64,000 nt of DNA. It comes from an uncultured Geobacteraceae bacterium. GTDB lineage: Bacteria > Desulfobacterota > Desulfuromonadia > Geobacterales > Pseudopelobacteraceae. Shown piece after piece: positions 1-8,193 of the stretch. The notes below the pieces were generated by a model that was not told the origin of the DNA, did no database searches, and saw only the letters and a list, made by a program, of their open reading frames with translations. The stretch is from positions 50,977 to 114,976 of the forward strand of contig CAINRC010000001.1 in NCBI GenBank assembly GCA_903852495.1, given 5' to 3'. How positions within the stretch are numbered: position 1 is the first letter of the stretch; every line of letters starts with the position of its first letter. The position numbers and the translations under genes are program-made.

Positions 1-791
1 CCGGCATGATAGGCGGCAGCGGAAAATCCGGCCTGCTGCAGCTGCCCGGCAATCTGCTCCACCCGTTTTCTGCTCAGCGCGTAGATGATGCCGGCTTCGT
101 CACTACGCCCCTTGAGGAATCTGGACAGCTGTACGAGGGGCTTCTGCTTGGGGACAACCGTGTATGTTATGTTCGGGCGGTCAAACCCGGCGACAAACTG
201 GGCGGCATGCCCGATCCCCAACTGGCTGACAATATCCTTACGGGTCTCCGGGTCTGCCGTTGCCGTCATGGCCACAATCGGCACATGGGGGAACAGATTC
301 CGGATCTGCCCGAGCTTCACATAATCGGGACGAAAATCATGCCCCCACTGGGAAATGCAGTGCGCCTCGTCAATGGCGAACAGTGCCAGCTGCAGCGTGG
401 CCAGTGTTTCAAGAAAGTCGGGCAGCAGCAGCCGTTCCGGCGCAACGTACAGCAGGTCAAGCTCGTTGTTGTGAATCTGGCGCAGCACCTGGCGCGCTTC
501 TACCGATGTCAGCGATGAATTGAGACAGGCGGCGCGGACACCGTTATCCTGCAGGGCATCAACCTGGTCCTTCATCAGGGCGATCAGCGGTGAAACCACA
601 ATCGCCACGCCGTCCCGGTGAAGCGCCGGTATCTGGTAACACAGCGACTTCCCGCCGCCGGTCGGCATTACCAGAAAAACATCTTCTCCGGCGACGATCC
701 GCTCGATGACCTCCTGCTGCGGTGCCCGGAACTGATGGAAACCGAAAACGGTTTTCAGCGTATTATGAATTGTTGAGGTTATTATCCCCAT
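1..791 (-). CDS. recQ: ATP-dependent DNA helicase RecQ (5' part, runs off the left edge)
   Basis: RecQ is a 3'-5' superfamily 2 DNA helicase that acts in recombination and stalled-fork repair. Reading the minus strand from ATG at 791, the protein opens MGIITSTIHNTLKTVFGF, then shows the RecQ zero motif (FHQFRAPQQEVIERI). The Walker A motif follows (MPTGGGKSLCYQIP), then SPLIALMKDQVDAL, the DEAH box in AIDEAHCISQWGHDFRP and the motif III segment MTATAD. The last readable stretch, GIIYALSRKRVEQIA ... YHAG, is in the second RecA-like domain. The RQC and HRDC parts lie beyond position 1. No stop occurs in this frame down to base 3. The start is chosen because homology begins within 20 residues of it. 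The gene is divergent from the toxin-antitoxin operon, with about 150 bases between the two start codons. Confidence 0.93.
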   Translation of the reverse strand, partial: MGIITSTIHNTLKTVFGFHQFRAPQQEVIERIVAGEDVFLVMPTGGGKSLCYQIPALHRDGVAIVVSPLIALMKDQVDALQDNGVRAACLNSSLTSVEARQVLRQIHNNELDLLYVAPERLLLPDFLETLATLQLALFAIDEAHCISQWGHDFRPDYVKLGQIRNLFPHVPIVAMTATADPETRKDIVSQLGIGHAAQFVAGFDRPNITYTVVPKQKPLVQLSRFLKGRSDEAGIIYALSRKRVEQIAGQLQQAGFSAAAYHA

Positions 792-882
792 ATTTTTTCC
801 AGTTCTTCACTAAAAAGATCGCTAGAGGATTTCCATTCCTGCAATCCATTCCGGCATATTGTCCTTCTCTTGGCTTTTTAGC

Positions 883-923
883 TTGACAACGCGCATAATG
901 TGCGCATAATGTGCGCATAACGT
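883..923 (+). promoter_or_regulatory. Promoter with three tandem 11-bp operator repeats for the toxin-antitoxin operon
   Basis: A near-consensus sigma-70 promoter is visible: TTGACA at 883-888, a 16-base spacer, then CATAAT at 905-910. Three head-to-tail 11-base repeats (GCGCATAATGT, GCGCATAATGT, GCGCATAACGT) run from 891 to 923, so they cover the spacer, the -10 box and the start region. Each repeat is partly dyad-symmetric around GCGC. Ribbon-helix-helix antitoxins normally repress their own operon by binding such short repeats side by side, so this is most likely the autoregulatory operator. That role is inferred from position and form. Confidence 0.75.
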
Positions 924-942
924 GACACACAGGAGGTACGCT

Positions 943-1197
943 ATGCAAAAATCTCGAATCAATCTTACTCTTGACGCAGACCTAATTGACTTTATCAAGG
1001 AATATGCTGAAACCCAGCGAACAACGGTTTCTGAGGTGTTTACCCAATTCGCCTTGAAACTCAAGCGGGTTAAAGAGAATGACCCTACTGAAACTATACT
1101 GGCAGACCCTGATTTTTCTGCTTCGCTGTTAAGCACTATTGAGCGAACTAAATCAGGAACCGTCAGTTGGCTCAGCTATGATGAGGTCTTTAAATGA
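943..1197 (+). CDS. Ribbon-helix-helix antitoxin of a type II toxin-antitoxin pair
   Basis: This 84-residue protein has the short beta strand and two helices of an Arc/MetJ-type ribbon-helix-helix DNA-binding domain (MQKSRINLTLDADLIDFIKE, then a second helix around TVSEVFTQFALKL). Its C-terminal half (DPDFSASLLSTIERTKSG ... SYDEVFK) is the usual toxin-wrapping tail. The start at 943 is preferred over an in-frame GTG at 922 because a perfect AGGAGG lies at 931-936. The stop overlaps the start of the toxin gene in an ATGA arrangement, as expected for translational coupling. It probably neutralises the RelE/ParE-fold toxin and represses the operon through the repeats upstream. Base composition is more AT-rich than the flanking purL and recQ, which suggests acquisition. 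Confidence 0.8.
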   Translation: MQKSRINLTLDADLIDFIKEYAETQRTTVSEVFTQFALKLKRVKENDPTETILADPDFSASLLSTIERTKSGTVSWLSYDEVFK

Positions 1198-1505
1198 ATC
1201 TTGTTTTTAGTGATGATTTTGCCGCTTCTCTAAAAAAACACAGTTCAACAAAAGAAGCTGTCCGAAAAAAAGTGACTATGATTTCCGAAAGCCCTGTTGC
1301 GCTGGGTGAACCGCTCAAAGGAAACTTTCGTGGTTTCTACAGTTGCCCCGTCAAGCGCAACTTCCTGATTATTTTTCTTTACTGCGCAACGTGCCGAAAA
1401 AAGGGGGACGATGCCATTGTACTCTGTGCGGATTGCCCTGACTGCCGTGACGACACCATCAAGTTTATTGCCCTGGGTCCCCACGATAAAGCGTATTGGG
1501 GGTAA
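1194..1505 (+). CDS. RelE/ParE-superfamily toxin
   Basis: This 103-residue protein has the RelE/ParE fold signature: an N-terminal helix pair, then a basic beta sheet (EPLKGNFRGFYSCPVKRNFLIIFLYC) and a C-terminal strand ending IALGPHDKAYW. The GPHDKAYW ending is typical of annotated RelE-type cytotoxic translational repressors that pair with ribbon-helix-helix antitoxins. The likely action is ribosome-dependent mRNA cleavage, but this is inferred from the family and not from a visible catalytic set. The central region is unusually cysteine-rich (a CATC, then two more cysteine pairs near residues 78-84), which might bind a metal. It starts inside the last codons of the antitoxin gene. Confidence 0.78.
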   Translation: MNLVFSDDFAASLKKHSSTKEAVRKKVTMISESPVALGEPLKGNFRGFYSCPVKRNFLIIFLYCATCRKKGDDAIVLCADCPDCRDDTIKFIALGPHDKAYWG

Positions 1506-1546
1506 CCGGGCCGCTTTTGGCTGGGTAGAAGATACAATGCCAAAGG

Positions 1547-4540
1547 TTACAGCTCCCGCAACGTCTGCTGCCATGCCTCTTTCAACTCCGCAAGACCCGC
1601 TTTGACCGTCGGGGCACCGTTCAGCCCGGTTATGGCAAGCGTCTGCTCTGCCGTGACAACACCGATGGCGGCAAAACCGGTACCGTTCATGATGAGCTCG
1701 AACTGGTGGCGCTGTTCCGGGTGAACCGTCACAAGATGCCGGGATGCGGATTCGGAAAAGAGCAAAGTACAATCGTTTCTACCGGCCGTATCCCCCTTCC
1801 AGAGGACAGAAGAAAGATCCAGCGCCATGCCGTATTCTCCGGCAAACGCCGACTCAGCGGCAGCCACCGCCAGACCGCCGTCGGATAGATCGTGGCACGA
1901 AGCGACAACACCCGCGTTAACCGCTGCGTGATAGGCCTGATACCGGGTGTACGCCGTAGCCGTGTCAACCGTAGGGACCTTGTTGCCGACGGCTCCGGAA
2001 AGCGCCAGATACTCGGAACCGCCCAGTTCGTCTCCCGATGCGCCAAGCAGATAGACAATATCGCCCGGCTGTTTGACATCCATCGTCACCGCCTTTCTGG
2101 CATCATCCATCTTGCCGATGACGGAAAAGAGCAGCGTGGGGGGGATGGATATCTTGGTTGTACCGTCGTAGAAATCGTTTTTCATGGAATCCTTGCCCGA
2201 GATGAGCGGCAGGTTGTAGGCCATGCAGACGTCGTACAGCGCCTGGTTGGAACGGACCAGCTGAGCCATTTTGTACGGCCCGTCAGGGGTTTTTTCTGAG
2301 AGGACCGGATCACACCAGCAGAAGTTGTCCAGACCGGCAACAAGTTCCAGAGACCCGCCGACGGCAACATAATTGCGCAGCGCTTCGTCAACGGCGTTGG
2401 CGGTCATGTGGTAGGTGTCGATATCCGAGTAGCGGGGACAGATGCCGTGGGCGGTGACAACACCTTCGAATGAAGCCAGAATCGGCCTGACCACGGCCGC
2501 ATCGGACGGGCCGTCATTGGACGCGCCAGTGAACGGCTTGACCACTGAGCCACCCTGTACTTCATGGTCATAGCGACGGACCACCGATTCCTTGGAGCAG
2601 ATGTTGAGCGTCGACAGGAGCCGTTTCAGATCATCGGTGAAATCGGCCTTCTGTTCCAGAACCGGTTCCATATGCTGCGGCGGGTTCCATTTGGCCGGCA
2701 GCTGCATGGGCGGCAGTCCTTCATGCATGAATTCCATCGGCAGCCAGGCAACCGTCTGCTCGCCGTAGAGCATGTGAAACACTCCGTTATCGGTAAACTC
2801 ACCCAGCACGGTGGCCTCAACGCCGAAGCGAACCGCCATGGCAAGAAATTCGTCAATATTTTCCGGCGGCACGGCCAGTGACATCCGCTCCTGAGCTTCC
2901 GAAATAAGAATCTCCCACGGATTCAGGCCGGGATATTTGAGCGGCGCTTTGGCCAGGTCCATCCGGCAGCCGCCGCACTCGCCCGCCATTTCCCCGATGG
3001 AGGAGGAAAGTCCGCCGGCACCGTTGTCCGTGATGAAACGGTACAACCCCTTGTCTCGGGCCCGGATCAAAAAGTCGAACATACGCTTCTGGGTAATCGG
3101 GTCGCCGATCTGCACCGCAGTTACCGGTGAATTTTCATTGAGTTCCTCGGAAGAAAATGTGGCGCCATGGATACCGTCCTTGCCGATCCGTCCGCCGGTC
3201 ATGACGATCAGGTCCCCCGGGTTGATGGACTTCTCGTGAGCCGGCTGGCCATGAAGCAGAGCCGGCATCAGTCCGGCGGTACCGCAGAACACCAGCGGCT
3301 TGCCGGCGAAACGGTCGTCAAATACCAGTGAACCGTTGACCGTAGGGATACCGCTCTTGTTACCGCCATGCTCAACACCTTCAACAACCCCCTCGTAGAT
3401 CCGGCGCGGATGAAGCAGACGCTGCGGCAACGGGCGGTCGTAGAACGGGTCAGCAAAACAGAATACATCAGTATTAAAGATCAGTTTCGACCCCATACCG
3501 GTTCCAAACGGATCCCGATTGACGCCGACAATGCCGGTCAGCGCTCCGCCATATGGATCCAGTGCCGACGGGGAGTTGTGGGTCTCCACCTTGAATACCA
3601 GGGAGTGCGTGTCGTTGAACTTTATAACGCCGGCGTTGTCCTTGAACACGGAGAGACAGAAATCCTTACCCCCCATCCGGGCACGGACATCTTTTGTCGT
3701 CCGCTGGATAAATGATTTGAACAGGGATTGGATCTCCTGGCGGTTGCCATGTTCATCCTCATACTGAACCGTACCGGCAAAAATCTTGTGTTTGCAGTGT
3801 TCGGACCAGGTCTGGGCCAGGCACTCCAACTCCACATCGGTTGGCTTTGCACCGAGTCCCACCGTTTGGCGCCCCGCCAGGACCTCCGGATCGCGGTACT
3901 GCCCCTGAATGATCTTCATCTCGTCCAGAGTCAGCGCCAGAACGCCATCTTTGCTGATCTGCATCAGCTCTTCGTCCGAAACCTCCAGATCGATTTCCCG
4001 CACTTCAGCTTTTGTTTCACCGGTGACTTTCGGTGCTATGGCCGGAAAACCGCCCCCGGCAAGAAAATCTGCAGCGGAGAGGATGCTGTAGCGCTGGATC
4101 AGCGTATTGCAGAGCAGGCCGGTGGCAATTTTTTCCACATCGGTTCCGGTCAGGCGGGAGCTCTTGAGCAGATACTGCACCGAGTAATACACATTCTCGC
4201 CCTTTACAAACGGGCGGCCGGTGAGATATTCCACCGCTTCCCGGGCGGTTCGGCCCACATTGTCCGTAACTCCGGGGCGAAAGCCGACTTCCACCGCAAA
4301 ATCAAATCCGGCGGCAAGCGGCCGGTCAATGCTCCAGTTCTGAATGACCGGATCACTGAAAGGGCCGGCAGCAGCCAGTTCCAGTTCACTACGGTCAAGA
4401 GCCGAGTCCAGTGTAAAAACATCAAGCGTACGCACCTCTTCCACCGTAAGGTGCAGGAAATGCTCTATTTCGCGCCTGATCCGCTCACCTCTGGCATCGC
4501 GCACACCCTCTTTTAAAGCAGCTTCTATTCTGTTGGCCAT
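1547..4540 (-). CDS. purL: Phosphoribosylformylglycinamidine synthase, large type without a glutaminase domain
   Basis: PurL converts FGAR to FGAM with ATP and ammonia in de novo purine synthesis. The product is 997 residues. The first ~150 residues look like the PurS-like domain of large-type PurL (IEHFLHLTVEEVRTLDVFTL), followed by a linker and two AIRS-like halves. The expected motifs are present: CLAQTWSEHCKHKIF, FKVETHNSPSALDPYGGA, GGRIGKDGIHGATFSS, ISEAQERMSLAVP, LISGKDSMKNDF and CHDLSDGGLAVAA. It ends just after the second half, where E. coli-type PurL (~1295 residues) continues into a class I glutaminase. A separate PurQ must therefore supply ammonia. The start is two bases after the mscS stop, so the two are probably co-transcribed with purB. 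Confidence 0.95.
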   Translation of the reverse strand: MANRIEAALKEGVRDARGERIRREIEHFLHLTVEEVRTLDVFTLDSALDRSELELAAAGPFSDPVIQNWSIDRPLAAGFDFAVEVGFRPGVTDNVGRTAREAVEYLTGRPFVKGENVYYSVQYLLKSSRLTGTDVEKIATGLLCNTLIQRYSILSAADFLAGGGFPAIAPKVTGETKAEVREIDLEVSDEELMQISKDGVLALTLDEMKIIQGQYRDPEVLAGRQTVGLGAKPTDVELECLAQTWSEHCKHKIFAGTVQYEDEHGNRQEIQSLFKSFIQRTTKDVRARMGGKDFCLSVFKDNAGVIKFNDTHSLVFKVETHNSPSALDPYGGALTGIVGVNRDPFGTGMGSKLIFNTDVFCFADPFYDRPLPQRLLHPRRIYEGVVEGVEHGGNKSGIPTVNGSLVFDDRFAGKPLVFCGTAGLMPALLHGQPAHEKSINPGDLIVMTGGRIGKDGIHGATFSSEELNENSPVTAVQIGDPITQKRMFDFLIRARDKGLYRFITDNGAGGLSSSIGEMAGECGGCRMDLAKAPLKYPGLNPWEILISEAQERMSLAVPPENIDEFLAMAVRFGVEATVLGEFTDNGVFHMLYGEQTVAWLPMEFMHEGLPPMQLPAKWNPPQHMEPVLEQKADFTDDLKRLLSTLNICSKESVVRRYDHEVQGGSVVKPFTGASNDGPSDAAVVRPILASFEGVVTAHGICPRYSDIDTYHMTANAVDEALRNYVAVGGSLELVAGLDNFCWCDPVLSEKTPDGPYKMAQLVRSNQALYDVCMAYNLPLISGKDSMKNDFYDGTTKISIPPTLLFSVIGKMDDARKAVTMDVKQPGDIVYLLGASGDELGGSEYLALSGAVGNKVPTVDTATAYTRYQAYHAAVNAGVVASCHDLSDGGLAVAAAESAFAGEYGMALDLSSVLWKGDTAGRNDCTLLFSESASRHLVTVHPEQRHQFELIMNGTGFAAIGVVTAEQTLAITGLNGAPTVKAGLAELKEAWQQTLREL

Positions 4541-4541
4541 A

Positions 4542-5639
4542 TCAGTCAGTCCCTTTTTCCACTTTTACCGTTCTGGTCGGGAACGGAATTTCAATAGAGT
4601 TCTCACCCAGTCTTTTTAAAATGAGTGAATTGATTTTATCAGTAACCGCAAACAGGGTGGTGTACTCTTCCACCCAGAAAAAAAGAGCCATGTTGAGAGA
4701 GGAATCACCAAAACCGGTGAAAAATGCTTCAGGAGCGGGGTCTGCCAGCACCGCCTCCACTTCACCGGCGGTTGCTGCCAGCAGTGCCTTTACCTGATCC
4801 ACATCACTGCCGTAAGCGACACCGATATTGATCCGCCCTTTGGCCCGGCTGTCGGGAAATGCCTGGTTGGTCAGCATGGTATTGCACAGGTCGGAATTGG
4901 GGATAATCAGCAGCTGGTTGTCCAATGTCTTGATCTTGGTGCTGCGCAGGCCGATGTCGGTCACATCACCGATTTGCCCGCCCACCAGCTGGATACGGTC
5001 ACCGATGCGGAACGGACGGTCAAGCATAATGGTGAAACCGGAGATCATGTGGGCCAGAGTATCTTTTGCCGCCATGCCGATGGCCAGCGACCCGATACCG
5101 AGCGCGGTGACCAGGGAAAAGATATCGTAGTTGAAATGCTTGAGGATTACGATCAGGCCGGCCCCCATCAGAAACAGGGACACTATTTTTTCCGCAACCG
5201 GCACCATCTGGCGTGACACTGCGGCGCCGGCCGTATCCTGCTGACTGTTCACATACCATTTCAGCAGTTCATCAATGACATGGTAGATAAGGTTGCAGAC
5301 GATGACTACCAGGATGAGATAGATGATGCCGGAAGCGATCATGACAAGTTTTTCCGGCAGCGTCAGCGAACGGATGGCCAGATAAACGCCGGAGACGAAA
5401 AACAGCCGCGACACATAGGGTATCACCCGCTGCAGGACGCGGTCATCAAGGTCCGTTGCGGTGAAGGAGGCCAGACGTCTGCCCCACTTGTTGAGTGCCT
5501 TGACCACCAGACTGGAAAGCAGCCAGAACAGGGCCAGAATCAGCAGCGCCCCCAGGATCTCCTTGGCCCAGAACAGCAGAAACCCCTCCCCTTCCTGAGC
5601 TTTCAGGAAAACGAGTATAAAATCCAGAGGTCTATTCAC
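4542..5639 (-). CDS. MscS-family small-conductance mechanosensitive channel
   Basis: This membrane protein of about 365 residues has hydrophobic segments near residues 15-40, 70-90 and 95-120 and another pair near 150-210. The last carries the pore-lining TM3 motif of MscS (ALGIGSLAIGMAAKDTLAHM), then FRIGDRIQLVGGQIGDVTDIGLRSTKI and IPNSDLCNTMLTN of the beta domain. MscS channels release solutes on hypo-osmotic shock. A GTG at 5639 overlaps the purB stop by eight bases and is preferred. The frame stays open to a further start at 5669, deeper inside purB. The position between purB and purL matches my recollection of the G. sulfurreducens order. No functional link to purine synthesis is evident. 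Confidence 0.88.
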   Translation of the reverse strand: MNRPLDFILVFLKAQEGEGFLLFWAKEILGALLILALFWLLSSLVVKALNKWGRRLASFTATDLDDRVLQRVIPYVSRLFFVSGVYLAIRSLTLPEKLVMIASGIIYLILVVIVCNLIYHVIDELLKWYVNSQQDTAGAAVSRQMVPVAEKIVSLFLMGAGLIVILKHFNYDIFSLVTALGIGSLAIGMAAKDTLAHMISGFTIMLDRPFRIGDRIQLVGGQIGDVTDIGLRSTKIKTLDNQLLIIPNSDLCNTMLTNQAFPDSRAKGRINIGVAYGSDVDQVKALLAATAGEVEAVLADPAPEAFFTGFGDSSLNMALFFWVEEYTTLFAVTDKINSLILKRLGENSIEIPFPTRTVKVEKGTD

Positions 5640-6927
5640 CGAACACCCGCTTGAAAATGGTGTCAACATGCTTCAGATGGTAATTGAGATCGAAGGATTC
5701 ACAGATTTTTTCCTCCCCCAGCGCGCCGACAACTTCCTGGTCTGCCAACAGCTCGGTTTTGAAATCCTTCCCCTGCTCCCACACTTTCATGGCATTGCGC
5801 TGTACCAGGCGGTACGAATCTTCCCGGGACACGCCGGCCTGGGTCAGATCCAGCAGAATTTTCTGGGAGAACACCAGCCCTTTCATCTGGTTGAGGTTCC
5901 GCGTCATGTTGTCCGGATAAACCACCAGATTCTTGATCAGTCCGTTCAGGCGGCGAAGGGAGAAATCCAGCGCCACGGTGGCATCGGGAGCGATGTAGCG
6001 CTCCACCGACGAGTGGGAGATGTCACGCTCATGCCACAGGGCGACATTTTCAAGCGCAGGAATGCAGAGGGAACGGATATAGCGGGCCTGGCCGGTCAGA
6101 TTTTCTGACAGGATCGGATTCCGTTTGTGCGGCATGGCCGAGGAACCTTTCTGCCCCTTGCTGAAGAATTCCTCCGCTTCCAGAACTTCCGTGCGCTGCA
6201 GGTGGCGGACCTCCACAGCGATACGCTCCATGGAGGATGCGATAATGGCGAGGACGCAGAAAAACTCGGCATGGCGGTCCCGTGGGATAACCTGGGTGGA
6301 AACCGGCTCAGGCGTAAGCCCCATTTTGGCACAGATGTACTCTTCCACAAACGGATCGATATTGGCAAAGGTGCCGACCGCTCCTGAAATTGCACCGGTG
6401 GCGATGTTCTCCCGTGCAGCCAGCAGGCGGACCCGGTTACGCTGCATTTCAGCATAAAAAGAGGCCAGCTTGAGCCCGAATGTCACCGGTTCGGCGTGGA
6501 TCCCGTGGGAGCGGCCGATGCAGACCGTATCCTTATGCTCCAGAGCACGGACTTTGATGGATGCCAGCAGCATATCCAGGTCGGCCAGCAGTTCATCGGC
6601 GGCCTGAACGAGCTGCACCGACAGGCAGGTATCAAGGACGTCGGATGAAGTCATACCCTGATGGATGAAACGGGCCTCCGGCCCGACATATTCGGCTACC
6701 GATGTCAGAAAGGCGATGACGTCATGCTTTACTTCGGCTTCTATGGCATCGATCCGGGCGATATCGAAATCACCTTTGGCGCGAATAACCGGAACAACCT
6801 CCTTGGGAATAACTCCCAGTTCGGCCTGGGCTTCACAGGCCAGGGTTTCAATTTCAAGCCAGATACGGAAACGGTTTTGAGCGGCCCATATCTGGGTCAT
6901 TTCGGGGCGGGAATAGCGTTCAATCAT
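5632..6927 (-). CDS. purB: Adenylosuccinate lyase
   Basis: PurB catalyses two fumarate-releasing steps of purine synthesis, SAICAR to AICAR and adenylosuccinate to AMP. The 431-residue product shows the fumarase/aspartase-superfamily signature loop as [11 protein letters not shown], the conserved TSSDVLDT segment near residue 85-95 and [11 protein letters not shown] around the catalytic histidine. The start [10 protein letters not shown] at 6927 is chosen because GAGGAG lies just upstream and homology begins at once. The frame stays open for 32 more codons, but these overlap the neighbouring gene and have no family match that I recognise. It is the first gene of a purB-mscS-purL run. Confidence 0.95.
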   Translation of the reverse strand: MIERYSRPEMTQIWAAQNRFRIWLEIETLACEAQAELGVIPKEVVPVIRAKGDFDIARIDAIEAEVKHDVIAFLTSVAEYVGPEARFIHQGMTSSDVLDTCLSVQLVQAADELLADLDMLLASIKVRALEHKDTVCIGRSHGIHAEPVTFGLKLASFYAEMQRNRVRLLAARENIATGAISGAVGTFANIDPFVEEYICAKMGLTPEPVSTQVIPRDRHAEFFCVLAIIASSMERIAVEVRHLQRTEVLEAEEFFSKGQKGSSAMPHKRNPILSENLTGQARYIRSLCIPALENVALWHERDISHSSVERYIAPDATVALDFSLRRLNGLIKNLVVYPDNMTRNLNQMKGLVFSQKILLDLTQAGVSREDSYRLVQRNAMKVWEQGKDFKTELLADQEVVGALGEEKICESFDLNYHLKHVDTIFKRVFGE

Positions 6928-6958
6928 GCAAATCTCCTCGTGGTATATGTAGGTGGCA

Positions 6959-7729
6959 TTATAGTTCCATAAGCGCGCTGGCGTGGTACTGATCACCGAT
7001 GACAATGCGCGGTGCGCAGACATTCTGACCGGCCAGGAATGTTTTGGCGATGCGCGCCACGTGATCCGGATGATTGTTCACCTCGGACAGATGGGCCATA
7101 ACCAGAACTTCCAGCCCTGCATGGGCAACGTCGTGGAGCAGTTCCAGCGATTCTTCGTTGGAAATGTGTCCGTGACGGGACTTGATACGCTGCTTCAGCT
7201 CCCACGGGTAGGGGCCGTTCATCAGCATCTCAACGTCGTGGTTCGCTTCAAGGTTAAGAAAACGGCAACCGCGCAGTTTTTCGGTTACCAGACGGGTGAC
7301 GATCCCCAGATCGGTAACGCAGGCTGATCGCCCCTCGCGGGACTCCACCACAAATCCGACCGGGTCGCAGCTGTCGTGGGTAATCGGCACCGGATCGATC
7401 ACAACATCCCTGAAGGTGATCGCGGCACCGGATTCAAACTCGCACACCTGCGTCTTCTGGAGATATTTATCCGCTTTGGCGTGAACCAGGTGACTGGCGA
7501 AAACCGGCACCCTGAACTTCCGCGCAAAAGAGCCGGCACTGCGGATATGGTCGATATGCTCATGGGTTACCAGCACCGCATGGATTGTTGCAGCATCGAT
7601 GCCGATACCTTCCAGGCGGAGCAGCGTTTCGCGCAGCGACAGGCCGGCATCTATCAGGATACGGGTTTCTCCGGTCTCAAGATAGAGACAGTTACCCTTG
7701 CTCCCGCTCGCCAGCGAACAGACTTTCAC
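6959..7729 (-). CDS. Metallo-beta-lactamase-fold hydrolase, YycJ/WalJ-like
   Basis: The 256-residue protein begins MKVCSLASGSKGNCLYLETG and carries the metal-binding motif THEHIDH near residues 55-61. Further ligands fit in PITHDSCDPVGF, VTDLG and EANHD, and the end is VIGDQYHASAL. This pattern fits the YycJ/WalJ/VicX group of metallo-beta-lactamase-fold proteins, for which 5'-3' exonuclease or DNA-repair roles have been proposed. The substrate cannot be read from the sequence. It lies just upstream of purB on the same strand with a 31-base gap, so it may share transcripts with the purine genes. Confidence 0.85.
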   Translation of the reverse strand: MKVCSLASGSKGNCLYLETGETRILIDAGLSLRETLLRLEGIGIDAATIHAVLVTHEHIDHIRSAGSFARKFRVPVFASHLVHAKADKYLQKTQVCEFESGAAITFRDVVIDPVPITHDSCDPVGFVVESREGRSACVTDLGIVTRLVTEKLRGCRFLNLEANHDVEMLMNGPYPWELKQRIKSRHGHISNEESLELLHDVAHAGLEVLVMAHLSEVNNHPDHVARIAKTFLAGQNVCAPRIVIGDQYHASALMEL

Positions 7730-7909
7730 TCAGGCTCCAGGATTTTCAGGTTAATGACACGCCGGCAGGTAAGTGCAGGCCATAACTGAGGAATTACTAC
7801 AGGACATTTCAAGCACCGATGATGCTTTTCAGGCACTGATTCAAGCGCTATTTATACACCGAAGCACACCATAGTTTCAAGATTTATCGACGAAAAACAG
7901 GGGCACACT

Positions 7910-8191
7910 TCAAATCTCAGAGATATCCAATCCTGTAATTTCAATATCTGGCCAATCTTCGTAAATCCACTCTTCAACCCGCTCCAGCACCCGGCGCGAG
8001 ATGGTTTTATCCGGGCTGACCGAGACGAAGCCGAGTACCGCCACCGAGGCATTATCCTGGCGGTCAACCTCGGCGCAGGCAACGTTAAAACGGTTTCTGG
8101 ACCGGCCAAGAATACTCTTTACAACGCCGCGCTTTTCTTTGAGGGTGCGGGATTGAAGCGACAGGTGAATTTCGAGGCAATGAATGAACAC
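7910..8191 (-). CDS. DUF503 / YlxP-like protein
   Basis: This 93-residue protein has the DUF503 pattern: a first strand (MFIHCLEIHLSL), then SRTLKEKRGVVKSILGRSRNRFNVACAEVDRQD, the strand VAVLGFVSVS and a C-terminal helix (VLERVEEWI). In Gram-positive bacteria the family (YlxP) sits in the infB-rbfA operon and is suspected to help ribosome assembly. Its biochemical role is not established. Here it follows asnS by two bases on the same strand, so the two are almost certainly co-transcribed. The start at 8191 gives a full-length domain. Confidence 0.88.
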   Translation of the reverse strand: MFIHCLEIHLSLQSRTLKEKRGVVKSILGRSRNRFNVACAEVDRQDNASVAVLGFVSVSPDKTISRRVLERVEEWIYEDWPDIEITGLDISEI

Positions 8192-8193
8192 TG

